Positions 1 through 6,622 of a stretch of 8,030 nt of DNA are shown piece by piece. Source of the stretch: Pseudomonadota bacterium (GTDB lineage: Bacteria; Desulfobacterota; Desulfobulbia; Desulfobulbales; SURF-16); NCBI GenBank assembly GCA_030597865.1, contig JAUVQZ010000134.1:1-8030 (forward strand), in the 5' to 3' direction. The notes under the pieces are model-generated. The model was not told the origin of the DNA, did not search any database, and saw only the letters and a program-made list of their open reading frames with translations. Positions within the stretch are counted from its first letter, which is position 1. Each line of letters opens with the position of its first letter. The translations under genes and the position numbers were made by a program.

Positions 1-1062
1 AAGCTTCTGGAGGGAGGTGGTTATTTTATCCCCCCGCGCTATTGTGGTAAGGATCTCCGCCAGGTTCTGATCCGGGTTAAAGGCTGGTTGCAGAGGGCCG
101 ACGTCGCCAGCCGTTGGTGTCTTAATTGCGGAGACCGCCACCAGGGCGTTGAGGATTTTTATGGTTTCCGGGGAAAACACGGCAATTGGCTGGGCTGGGG
201 GGCCTGCCGGCCCTGAAGCCGCCGGTGGCTGGCTGGCCGCCCCTGTCACTGTTGATGGTGGTGGGGTCAACTCCCTGCCAGTCGCACCCCTGTCATGGCC
301 CTGGCCCCCAGGGGGCGGGGGGGCTGTAATGGCGTGCCTGGGTTGGATAACGTCCTGAAAGGCCGCAACCTTCTGGAGGGAGGCGGGGATCTGTCTCTCC
401 CGGATCAGGCTGATAATGGTTTTTAAAAGGGGCGGAGGTTGCGGAGCATCAGCCTTTTCGGCTCCAGGCCGGTTGATATACATAACCAGGGCCCTGACAA
501 GCCGGGCCGCCTCAGGGGGCAAGCTGCCATCAGCCGCCACCAGGGCAGGTGTTGGCAGCGCCGGGCTGCTGGCCGGCGGGGAAGAAGGTCTTCCTGCTGA
601 AACGTGGGCAGCAGGTTGCCTTGGCAGCGAAGCTGCTGACTGCGGAGAGGGCGTCCCGGCTGTTGTTTCGGCCTGGGGGGCGGGGCTTACACCGGGTTGC
701 GTCTTAACGAGCAGGGGGCGGCTGGCCATGATGTCCTTGAGCAGGTCCTGGATGGCGCCTTTCTTGCTGGCCAGGTTGAGCAGGGGGCTGTCGCCGGCCT
801 CCTTTACCTCAAACCAGAACTGCTGGCCCGGCTCAAGCTTAAGGGGAGTGCGGGCTGAGATGATTTCCCCGGCGAGCTTGAGAAGAAGCAGGCCGTTGGC
901 ATCCTGCCCCACCACCTCACCCTGGAGAAGCTGGCCGGGCACCAGGGTCAAGCTGCCAGCATGACCGACCGGCTGTACCGGCTGAATAAGCCTGGCTGTC
1001 TTGCCTCCCTCTGGGTTTGGGCTGCCCTTATTGATACGGCTAAAGAGATCGCTTATCTTCAC
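1..1062 (-). CDS. FliK-like protein, 5' part (runs off the left edge)
   Basis: The minus strand is open for 354 codons from a GTG at 1062 to the window edge, with no stop. The start follows an AGAAGGA ribosome site (1071-1077) by 8 nt and lies 33 bp after the kinase stop. The protein opens VKISDLFSRINKG. Residues about 40-95 form a compact block (PGQLLQGEVVGQDANGLLLL, then EPGQQFWFEV) of the kind seen in the N-terminal region of FliK-type hook-length control proteins: an 'LxPGQxLxGxVxxxxxGxxLL' strand pair followed by 'LxPGQxxxxxV'. Residues about 115-175 and 245-295 are Pro/Ala/Ser-rich linkers. A helical segment appears twice (183-234 and 298-353), each copy ending in SLQK. The C-terminal Flg_hook domain that would settle the identity lies outside the window. 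FliK measures hook length and switches export specificity. That this protein does so is inferred from the N-terminal pattern only. It could instead be a FliK-like protein of unknown role. That it is a real gene is near certain; the function is moderate. Confidence 0.6.
   Translation of the reverse strand, partial: MKISDLFSRINKGSPNPEGGKTARLIQPVQPVGHAGSLTLVPGQLLQGEVVGQDANGLLLLKLAGEIISARTPLKLEPGQQFWFEVKEAGDSPLLNLASKKGAIQDLLKDIMASRPLLVKTQPGVSPAPQAETTAGTPSPQSAASLPRQPAAHVSAGRPSSPPASSPALPTPALVAADGSLPPEAARLVRALVMYINRPGAEKADAPQPPPLLKTIISLIRERQIPASLQKVAAFQDVIQPRHAITAPPPPGGQGHDRGATGRELTPPPSTVTGAASQPPAASGPAGPPAQPIAVFSPETIKILNALVAVSAIKTPTAGDVGPLQPAFNPDQNLAEILTTIARGDKITTSLQKL
4..383 (-). repeat. In-frame internal duplication in the FliK-like gene, marked by a 14-bp direct repeat
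   Basis: CTTCTGGAGGGAGG occurs at 4-17 and again at 370-383, exactly 366 bp (122 codons) apart. On the minus strand both copies encode the same SLQK with the same codons. The preceding protein segments also align: PEAARLVRALV (from residue 183) with PETIKILNALV (from residue 298), and IISLIRERQIPASLQK with ILTTIARGDKITTSLQK. The spacer between the two matching parts differs by about seven residues, so this is a diverged domain repeat and not a recent tandem copy. Confidence 0.65.
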
Positions 1063-1070
1063 GCTGGTTT

Positions 1071-1077
1071 TCCTTCT
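1071..1077 (-). promoter_or_regulatory. Ribosome binding site deciding the GTG start of the FliK-like gene
   Basis: On the minus strand AGAAGGA lies 8 nt before the GTG at 1062. No ATG with a comparable site is found nearby, so the GTG is the best start. Confidence 0.6.
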
Positions 1078-1095
1078 GGTGGGTTGCTGTGCACA

Positions 1096-2919
1096 TCATC
1101 CAGCCATGGGCAGCACCACCAAGGCCTCCATCCCATCTTCCTGGCGGTTTAAGCTGAAACTGCCGTCATGCCTCTCAACAATACTGTCAACCATGGCCAG
1201 TCCCATGCCGCTGCCATAGGTCTTGGTGGTGAAAAAAGGGTCCCGGGCCCGGCTCAGGTTGGCATCGGACAGGCCCATGCCCGTATCGCAGATCCGGATG
1301 AAAATATGGTCACCCTGCACCTGAGCGCTCACCTTGAGGTGGCCACCCTGCTCCATGGCCTCCAGGGCATTGCGGATAATATGAAGGAACATCTGCCGTA
1401 TCTGGCGGCAATCCATCTTCACCATGATATCCTGGTCATCGGCAAGATCCACCTCCCAGGTGATATTTTGCTTGATCATGGTGGGCTGGACCAGGAGCAA
1501 TGTCTTTTTGATCAAGGGGAAGAGGCTGGCCACTGACTTCTGGGGTTCAGCCCGGCTGACAAAATCAAAAAGTTCTCCCAGGGTGCCTTCCAGTCGCGCT
1601 GTTTCTTTAATCATGACATCAAGGTAGCGGCTCCACTCTTCATTGGTAATCTTCTTGGAGAGAATCCGGCATACCCCGCCAATGGAGGTGATGGGATTGC
1701 GGAGGATATGGACCATCTGGGCGGCCATCTGGCCCAGGGCGGAATAACGCTCGGCCTCCACCAGCAGATCCTTGTTGTGGTCAAGCTCGTGGGTCACCTG
1801 CTGCAGTTCGCTGATCTTGTCCTGCATCTCGCTGTGTAGATTACTGTGTTCAATGGCCAGGCTGACCTGGCTGGCAAAGAGCTCCAGTATGGTGATGTCA
1901 TTCTTCTTGATGGGGTTGCGGGTCACATAATTGTCGGCGATAATCACGCCAAGGGCGGCCCTGGGGGAAAAGAGGGGGACAACAACGAAGTTGCCTTCTG
2001 TAAGGAGATTAAGGAGATCCTGGTCAACCTCTACCTCTGCCTTGCCCTCGGTGACCAGAAAGCTACGGCGTTCCATGGCCGAACGGATGAGGATATGCTG
2101 GTCATCGCTAACAGGTATCTGGAGCTGGCTTATAATATCGTTTATGGAGTTATCATGGGCGGCACAGTCGTGCAGGCCCTCAACCATGTCGAGAAAATCA
2201 ATGCCCTTCTCCACCATCTCGTCCCAGATAATTGCCGCCTCCTCCCTGCAGTTGGGGCCGATGGCCAGACGGCCCCGGAGATTGTCCTTGGCGTCATCGA
2301 ACAGGGCCACGAAGGCGCGGTTAAAGCGCAGGCCCTCATTGGCCGTGATGCCGACCAGGATAGCGTGGAGCACCTTGTCAAGCTCGGTGGTGGTGAGGTA
2401 CACCGAGTTTATCTTCAGAGAAAGCTGATGGAGAAGCTGGAAACGGAAATTGGCCTGCTCCAGATCTTCCTGGTATTGCTTATTGTCAGAGACCAGACGA
2501 CGCTTAACCAGGGCCCGGCGGACAACAATGAGGATCTCATGGAATTTTACTGGTTTGGCCAGATAATCCTCAGCACCGCTGCGGATACATTCAATGGCGA
2601 CATGGATGTCGGCAACGCCCGACAGCATAACAATGGCGAGATCAGCATGGCTGACAACGATTTCCGGGATCAGCTCAGAACCGGACTGGTCAGGCAGACC
2701 TATATCGAGAAGAACAAGGGCGACATTATGTTGGGAGAGGAGATGGCGCAGGCCGGCAGCAGAATCCGCCTCCACCACGGCCAGACCGCTCTCCTGGAGA
2801 AACTCGGCCAGGGGTTCACGGATCATGGGGTCATCGTCGACAAGGGCGATGACCTCATCACCCCTTAACAATTCAGAAAGGGGCAGGTCGGTGCCGGAAT
2901 TTTCTACTGGCTGGATCAT
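1096..2919 (-). CDS. Sensor histidine kinase with N-terminal receiver domain (REC-GAF-HisKA-HATPase)
   Basis: A 607-residue soluble protein with no membrane segment or signal peptide. Domains in order: receiver, about 22-138, with acidic pair D28/D29, phospho-acceptor D72 (LLDIGLPD), S100 and K122-P123; a coiled-coil linker, about 140-170; a GAF-like sensory domain, about 175-355; a second coil, about 356-392; HisKA, about 393-455, with phospho-His H404 in VHILRNPITSIGG; and HATPase_c, about 500-605, with N box N517 (RNALEAM), G1 box D545TGMG, F box DPFFTTK and G2 box GSGMGLAMV. The receiver presumably takes a phosphate from another kinase or tunes this one, and the GAF domain senses a small ligand; both roles are inferred from the families. 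The output partner is not visible. The residue after H404 is Ile, where most kinases have Glu or Asp. An in-frame TAA 30 nt upstream limits the start to the ATG at 2919, although no clear Shine-Dalgarno precedes it. It is likely co-transcribed with the FliK-like gene, 33 bp downstream. Confidence 0.92.
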   Translation of the reverse strand: MIQPVENSGTDLPLSELLRGDEVIALVDDDPMIREPLAEFLQESGLAVVEADSAAGLRHLLSQHNVALVLLDIGLPDQSGSELIPEIVVSHADLAIVMLSGVADIHVAIECIRSGAEDYLAKPVKFHEILIVVRRALVKRRLVSDNKQYQEDLEQANFRFQLLHQLSLKINSVYLTTTELDKVLHAILVGITANEGLRFNRAFVALFDDAKDNLRGRLAIGPNCREEAAIIWDEMVEKGIDFLDMVEGLHDCAAHDNSINDIISQLQIPVSDDQHILIRSAMERRSFLVTEGKAEVEVDQDLLNLLTEGNFVVVPLFSPRAALGVIIADNYVTRNPIKKNDITILELFASQVSLAIEHSNLHSEMQDKISELQQVTHELDHNKDLLVEAERYSALGQMAAQMVHILRNPITSIGGVCRILSKKITNEEWSRYLDVMIKETARLEGTLGELFDFVSRAEPQKSVASLFPLIKKTLLLVQPTMIKQNITWEVDLADDQDIMVKMDCRQIRQMFLHIIRNALEAMEQGGHLKVSAQVQGDHIFIRICDTGMGLSDANLSRARDPFFTTKTYGSGMGLAMVDSIVERHDGSFSLNRQEDGMEALVVLPMAG

Positions 2920-2971
2920 AGGGTCAGATTTTTTTTGGGACGCTGGTTAGGTCTGTAACGAACGGTAAGTG

Positions 2972-3000
2972 TATATAGATAAAACTACCTAATGTTTCAT
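2972..3000 (-). promoter_or_regulatory. Candidate sigma70 promoter for the kinase operon
   Basis: Read on the minus strand, ATGAAA (2995-3000, 4 of 6 to TTGACA) is followed after exactly 17 bp by TATATA (2972-2977, 4 of 6 to TATAAT). Transcription would start near 2965, about 45 nt before the kinase ATG. A 6-bp inverted repeat, TTAGGT (2947-2952) and ACCTAA (2987-2992), brackets the -10 box and could be an operator or chance. Judged by eye only. Confidence 0.35.
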
Positions 3001-3026
3001 GGCTGCGCAAGAATTCTCTGGTCAGT

Positions 3027-3055
3027 CCGGCAAAGGGTATGGACTGTCTTGCCGG
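3027..3055. promoter_or_regulatory. Hairpin in the divergent region upstream of aroK
   Basis: CCGGCAA (3027-3033) and TTGCCGG (3049-3055) form a perfect 7-bp inverted repeat around a 15-nt loop, between the divergent kinase and aroK genes. It has no following T-run on either strand, so it is not an obvious terminator. It could be a protein-binding operator or a leader structure. No transcription factor family can be named. Confidence 0.4.
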
Positions 3056-3066
3056 GGACATTCCTG

Positions 3067-3086
3067 AAATCTTTACAAGATTTTTT
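3067..3086 (+). terminator. Weak terminator-like hairpin upstream of aroK
   Basis: AAATCTT (3067-3073) pairs with AAGATTT (3077-3083) around the 3-nt loop TAC and runs into a T tract (3081-3086). The stem is AT-rich and weak. It sits about 100 bp before the aroK start and follows no plus-strand gene in this window, so it could be a leader structure or a chance AT-rich palindrome. Confidence 0.25.
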
Positions 3087-3184
3087 CTCTTGGTCATTTT
3101 ATGGTACAACAGAAACTCTTCCGGCCTTTTGTTATTCAAGGTGGCCTTTATAAAAAACCAGCCGTTACACGGGCTCTAACATCC

Positions 3185-3742
3185 ATGACAACCAGAGAGA
3201 AAAACATCGTCCTCATCGGTTACAGGGCCACCGGTAAAACCAGTGTTGGTAAGCTCCTGGCCCAAAAACTTGACCGGCCCTTTGTGGATGTGGACCAGGC
3301 GGTGGAAAAAAAGGCAGGGGAGAGCATCTCGGCCATGGTGGCGGCCAAGGGCTGGGATTTTTTCCGGGCAGAGGAAAAAGATATGCTCTTGGAGCTGACC
3401 AGCAATCCTGGTCAGGTGATTGCCTGTGGTGGCGGTGCCATTTTGCACCAGGATATCTGGCCGCAGCTAAAAAAAGTCTCCTTCGTGGTCTGGCTCAAGG
3501 CGGATGTTGACACGATTTGCCGTCGCCTGGCCGGAGATCAGGCCACCCAGGGCCAGCGCCCCTCCCTGAGCGGCCAGGATATCTACTCGGAGGTGAGTGG
3601 AATCCTGGCCAAGAGAACACCGCTCTACGCTGGAGGTTGCCATCTGGAGCTTGACGCCACCGGCGGCCTGGAGGATATTGTCGAAAAGACCATCCGCGCT
3701 TTTCAGGAAGGCCAGACACTAACTATAGCACCATCTCTTTGA
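3185..3742 (+). CDS. aroK: Shikimate kinase
   Basis: Phosphorylates shikimate with ATP to shikimate 3-phosphate, the fifth step of the shikimate pathway, in the cytoplasm. With the ATG at 3185 the product is 185 residues, close to the usual 170-180. The Walker A loop is GYRATGKTS (12-20, K18 and T19). D35/D37 in FVDVD and F60-R61 with E63 in FFRAEE match the shikimate pocket. GGG at 82-84 follows VIAC, R125 in GQRPSL is the lid arginine, and R144 with Y148 (KRTPLY) is the C-terminal nucleotide/substrate arginine motif. The frame stays open upstream to an ATG at 3101, which would add 28 residues unlike any kinase N-terminus (MVQQKLFRPF...), so 3185 is preferred. Neither start has a clear Shine-Dalgarno. 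The gene is followed after 30 bp by aroC, forming an aro operon. Confidence 0.93.
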   Translation: MTTREKNIVLIGYRATGKTSVGKLLAQKLDRPFVDVDQAVEKKAGESISAMVAAKGWDFFRAEEKDMLLELTSNPGQVIACGGGAILHQDIWPQLKKVSFVVWLKADVDTICRRLAGDQATQGQRPSLSGQDIYSEVSGILAKRTPLYAGGCHLELDATGGLEDIVEKTIRAFQEGQTLTIAPSL

Positions 3743-3760
3743 ACAATATTAGACAGATAT

Positions 3761-3765
3761 AAGGA
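3761..3765 (+). promoter_or_regulatory. Ribosome binding site of aroC
   Basis: AAGGA ends 7 nt before the aroC ATG at 3773, inside the 30-bp aroK-aroC gap. It supports the assigned start. Confidence 0.55.
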
Positions 3766-3772
3766 TACTCTC

Positions 3773-4846
3773 ATGGCAGGAAATACATTTGGTCAGATAT
3801 TCAGAGTCACCACCTGGGGCGAATCCCATGGTACGGCCATCGGCGCCACCATTGACGGCTGCCCGGCCGGTATTCCCCTGGGTCCTGAGGAGATCCAGAA
3901 GGATCTGGAACGCCGCCGCCCCGGCAAGGGTGGGGCAACCAGCCCCCGTCAGGAGCCGGACAAGGTGGAGATCCTCTCCGGCATCTTTGAGGGACTGACC
4001 ACCGGCACCCCCCTGACCCTGGTCATCTATAATAAAGATGCCCACTCCAAGTCCTACGATCATTTAAAGGATATCTTCCGGCCCGGCCATGGCGATTTTT
4101 CCTATTTTTGCAAATATGGCATCCGCGACCATCGCGGCGGCGGCCGGGCCTCGGCCCGGGAGACTGCGGCCCGGGTGGCGGCCGGTGCAGTGGCCCGCAA
4201 ACTTCTACAGTTCCAGGGCATCAAGGTGATGGCCTATACCCTGGCCCTGGGCGGCATCATGGCCGAAAATTTTGAGCTGGAGGCCTTGGCAGAGAACCGC
4301 CTCTGCTGCCCTGACAATGATGCGGCTGCAAAGATGGAGGCGCGTATTGCCGAGGTCCGCAAAGAGGGTGACACCCTGGGCGGTATTGTTGAGATCACCG
4401 CCAGCGGCTGTCCGGCGGGCCTGGGTGAGCCGGTCTTTAACAAGCTTGATGCTGACCTGGCCGGGGCCCTGATGTCAATCGGCGCGGTGAAAGGGGTGGA
4501 GATCGGCTCCGGTTTCAGCGCCAGCCTGATGAAGGGTTCGGAGAACAACGACGCCCTGACCCCTGAGGGTTTCAGCTCCAATAATTCCGGCGGCATCCTG
4601 GCCGGTATCTCAAACGGCGATGCCATTGTCAGCCGGGTGGCGGTCAAACCCATCCCCTCCATTGGCAAGCCCCAGAAGACCGTCAACCTGGACAATGAGG
4701 CGGTGGAGGTCAAGATTGGCGGCCGCCATGATATTGCCGCCATCCCCCGCATCATCCCGGTCTGCGAGGCCATGGTCTGCCTGACCCTGGCCGACCACCT
4801 CCTGCGTCAGCAGGCCGGCGAACTGATCCCGGACACCGACGAGTAA
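3773..4846 (+). CDS. aroC: Chorismate synthase
   Basis: Converts 5-enolpyruvylshikimate 3-phosphate to chorismate, needing reduced FMN, as the last step of the shikimate pathway. At 357 residues it has normal length. Three family signatures are visible: GESHGTAIGATIDGCP (16-31, with H19), GRASARETAARVAAGAV (about 124-140, preceded by RDHRGG), and RHDIAAIPRIIPVCEAM (318-334). RPGHGDFSY (103-111) contains H106 and matches the flavin/substrate loop, usually RPGHADYTY. AGISNGDAIVSRVAVKPIPSI (277-297) is the conserved GISNG segment. It lies 30 bp after aroK and is probably co-transcribed with it. After the stop comes a repeat element and then a gene of glycogen metabolism, so the operon most likely ends here, although no strong terminator other than that element is seen. 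Confidence 0.97.
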   Translation: MAGNTFGQIFRVTTWGESHGTAIGATIDGCPAGIPLGPEEIQKDLERRRPGKGGATSPRQEPDKVEILSGIFEGLTTGTPLTLVIYNKDAHSKSYDHLKDIFRPGHGDFSYFCKYGIRDHRGGGRASARETAARVAAGAVARKLLQFQGIKVMAYTLALGGIMAENFELEALAENRLCCPDNDAAAKMEARIAEVRKEGDTLGGIVEITASGCPAGLGEPVFNKLDADLAGALMSIGAVKGVEIGSGFSASLMKGSENNDALTPEGFSSNNSGGILAGISNGDAIVSRVAVKPIPSIGKPQKTVNLDNEAVEVKIGGRHDIAAIPRIIPVCEAMVCLTLADHLLRQQAGELIPDTDE

Positions 4847-4889
4847 TTTTTTATTTCACCACAGGTCACCTTCTTTCCAATACCCCCAT

Positions 4890-4906
4890 GGGGTCAGAGC
4901 AACCCC
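4890..4906 (+). other. Short GC hairpin after aroC
   Basis: GGGGT (4890-4894) and ACCCC (4902-4906) can form a 5-bp stem with a 7-nt loop, followed by TTAAAA. It overlaps the palindrome CCCCATGGGG (4884-4893). It could help end aroC transcripts but lacks a proper T tract. Confidence 0.25.
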
Positions 4907-4915
4907 TTAAAACCA

Positions 4916-4980
4916 GCCACGGAACCCACGGAATACACTGAAAAAAAGAAACTTTCGTAGGTTTCCGTGGATTCCGAGGC
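4916..4980. repeat. Long imperfect hairpin inside the aroC-glgA intergenic element
   Basis: GCCACGGAACCCACGGAA (4916-4933) pairs with TTCCGTGGATTCCGAGGC (4963-4980) with two mismatches (A4919/A4977 and C4925/A4971). The 29-nt loop contains an A-run (4941-4947) and a short GAAA/TTTC pairing. The left arm itself holds two ACGGAA copies 10 bp apart. Confidence 0.65.
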
Positions 4981-5035
4981 AAAGATATCTCTGTGGTGAA
5001 CCCAAAATCAATTTTCCATCTTCGGCAGGTAAAGA

Positions 5036-6622
5036 ATGGCCACAAGAAAGATAAAAAACATCTGGTTTGTCTCCCGTGAGTATGACGGCCTGGCCGGGGC
5101 CGGCGGCGTTAAGGACGTCTGCCGCCAGCTCGCCGAGGCCCTGGGTAAGGTGGCCAAGGTCTCGGTGATCATGCCGTGCTATGGTTTTCTTTCACCCAAG
5201 CTCCTTGGCTTCAAGATGAAGGCCTCCCTCTCCGTTTCCATGAATTATGCCAGCCAGGATCGCCAGGAGGAGGTCGTCATCTGGGGCAAGAAGACCCAGG
5301 TCGTGGGCAAGGGCGAGGTCACTCTCTACCTTGTTGACTCGCCACGTTTTCGGGAAAAACAGAACGTCTACACCTACACCGAGGCTGAGGAAAAGCTTGA
5401 TCCGTTCAAGGGGGCCGGTGAGGGCCATTATGATTATTTTTCCATGAACATCCTGCTCCAGAAGGCGGCGCTGTGCTATCTCATGTATCGCCATGAACGG
5501 CCGGACATCATCCATTGCCATGACGGCCATACCGCCCTTATCCCGCCCATGGCCAGGGAGATTGACGGCTTCCGTCATTTTTTCCGCAACACCGGTTTTG
5601 TGGTCACCATCCACAATGCCGGCTTGGGCTACCATCAGGAGGTTGCTGACCTGCCCTATGCCCAGGCCATCACCGGCCTGGCCCGCAGTTTTGTCAACAA
5701 GAACCTCCTTGATGGCGATTTTGACCCCTTTGTCGCTGCCTCCCGCTACTGCATCTTAAACACGGTGAGCGAGAATTATGCCCGGGAACTGCGGGAGACG
5801 GACGAGGATGAGCTCACCGGCTGGCTCGGCCATTTTCTCATGAGCCGGGGCATCAAGATCGAGGGGATCACCAACGGCATCAATCCGGCGGATTTTGACC
5901 CCGGTGAGCCGGACAGGCTCGGTCTGGACGCCCCTTTTTCCGTGGCCAAGGGGGATCTTGACGGCAAAAGGATCTGCCGGCGCCGGCTTGAAAAATCCCT
6001 GGCCAAAAAAGAATTTAAGTCCATCAGCCAGCATGGCCGCCTGGATCCTGGCAAAAAACAGCCCCTGCTCACGGTTATCGGCCGTTTTTCCGGCCAGAAG
6101 GGGATGGATACCTTTGTTGAGGCCCTCCAACTTCTGCTGCCAGCCGAAAAGAATTTCCAGGCCCTTATCCTGGGCTCAGGCGAAAAACGTATTGCCCAGG
6201 GACTTATCTCCCTGACCAGGGAAAAGGCCTATGGCGGCAGGGTCTGTGTCCTGGAGGGCTATGACCCGCAGTTGGCCCATAAGGTCTATGCGGCCGGTGA
6301 TTTCTTTGTCATCCCCTCCCAGTATGAACCCTGCGGCCTCACCGATTATATGGCCCAGCTCTTCGGCAACCTGCCCATCGTCCACCATGTTGGCGGTCTG
6401 GTGAAGGTGGTGGATAACGAGACAGGCTTTGCCTATCGGGAACACTCGGCCAAGGCCCTTATCGGGGCTATCAAGCGGGCTTTTGCCATCTATCACAACA
6501 AACCAGCGCGGATTTCCACCATGCAAAAAAAGGCGGTGCAGACCATCGCAAAACAGTACACCTGGGATAAAATTATGCTACGATACATGGAGCTCTACCA
6601 GGAGGCCTTGTGCAAAGAGTAA
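5036..6622 (+). CDS. glgA: Glycogen/starch synthase-like glycosyltransferase (GT5 type)
   Basis: Predicted to transfer glucose from a nucleotide sugar (typically ADP-glucose) to the end of an alpha-1,4-glucan, building glycogen in the cytoplasm. The 528 residues form two Rossmann-like domains. The N-terminal starch-synthase domain (about 7-270) has SREYDGLAGAGGVKDV, the block DIIHCHDGHTALIP (157-170), VVTIHNAGLGYHQE (189-202), TVSENYAREL (243-252) and the hinge GITNGINPADFDP (277-289). The C-terminal domain (about 343-510) has IGRFSGQKGMDTF (348-360), the donor-site SQYEPCGLTDYMAQ with E431 (428-441), and HVGGLVKVV. Bacterial GlgA is usually about 475-500 residues, so this is slightly long. 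The usual KxGGL loop reads GAGGV (21-25), so the lysine is missing. An AGG precedes the ATG by 6 nt. The stop overlaps the next gene by 13 nt. Donor specificity is inferred, and a related GT5 glucan synthase is possible. Confidence 0.85.
   Translation: MATRKIKNIWFVSREYDGLAGAGGVKDVCRQLAEALGKVAKVSVIMPCYGFLSPKLLGFKMKASLSVSMNYASQDRQEEVVIWGKKTQVVGKGEVTLYLVDSPRFREKQNVYTYTEAEEKLDPFKGAGEGHYDYFSMNILLQKAALCYLMYRHERPDIIHCHDGHTALIPPMAREIDGFRHFFRNTGFVVTIHNAGLGYHQEVADLPYAQAITGLARSFVNKNLLDGDFDPFVAASRYCILNTVSENYARELRETDEDELTGWLGHFLMSRGIKIEGITNGINPADFDPGEPDRLGLDAPFSVAKGDLDGKRICRRRLEKSLAKKEFKSISQHGRLDPGKKQPLLTVIGRFSGQKGMDTFVEALQLLLPAEKNFQALILGSGEKRIAQGLISLTREKAYGGRVCVLEGYDPQLAHKVYAAGDFFVIPSQYEPCGLTDYMAQLFGNLPIVHHVGGLVKVVDNETGFAYREHSAKALIGAIKRAFAIYHNKPARISTMQKKAVQTIAKQYTWDKIMLRYMELYQEALCKE
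6600..6605 (+). promoter_or_regulatory. Ribosome binding site inside the end of glgA, deciding the next start
   Basis: A perfect AGGAGG within the last codons of the synthase lies 4 nt before the GTG at 6610. It selects that GTG as the start and indicates translational coupling across the 13-nt overlap. Confidence 0.65.

Larger units (their letters stand above)
4855..5000. repeat. MITE-like intergenic element with nested inverted repeats
   Basis: The outer ends are a perfect 10-bp inverted repeat, TTCACCACAG (4855-4864) and CTGTGGTGAA (4991-5000), enclosing 146 bp. Inside, an 18-nt imperfect inverted repeat (4916-4933 with 4963-4980, 16 of 18 paired) surrounds an A-rich loop. The element fills most of the gap between aroC (ends 4846) and the glycogen synthase (starts 5036) and encodes nothing. 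The end sequences resemble a CTCTGTGGTGAA-type intergenic repeat that I recall from many environmental genomes; this is memory and unchecked. It may act as an mRNA end structure for aroC. Confidence 0.55.

Noticed and set aside
1..6. Window begins with a HindIII site (AAGCTT)
   Set aside because: Could mark a clone end, but a single 6-bp site at the edge is not evidence; the site also occurs inside the window.
416..964. Plus-strand open frame (182 codons) opposite the FliK-like gene
   Set aside because: Low-complexity Ser/Arg/Ala/Leu translation; the minus strand is open across the whole region with a good start and a family-like N-terminus.
1846..2868. Long plus-strand open frame (340 codons) opposite the kinase
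   Set aside because: It lies wholly antisense to a kinase with intact domain motifs, and its translation shows no domain or motif; it is a shadow of GC-rich coding DNA.
2924..3139. Minus-strand open frame (71 codons) in the divergent intergenic region
   Set aside because: No ribosome site and no recognisable motif, and it covers the candidate kinase promoter and the hairpins.
2921..4898. GGGTCAGA present at 2921-2928 and 4891-4898, reminiscent of REP-type repeats near RAYT transposases
   Set aside because: Only 8 bp are shared and the flanks do not match; repeats of this length are expected by chance in 8 kb.
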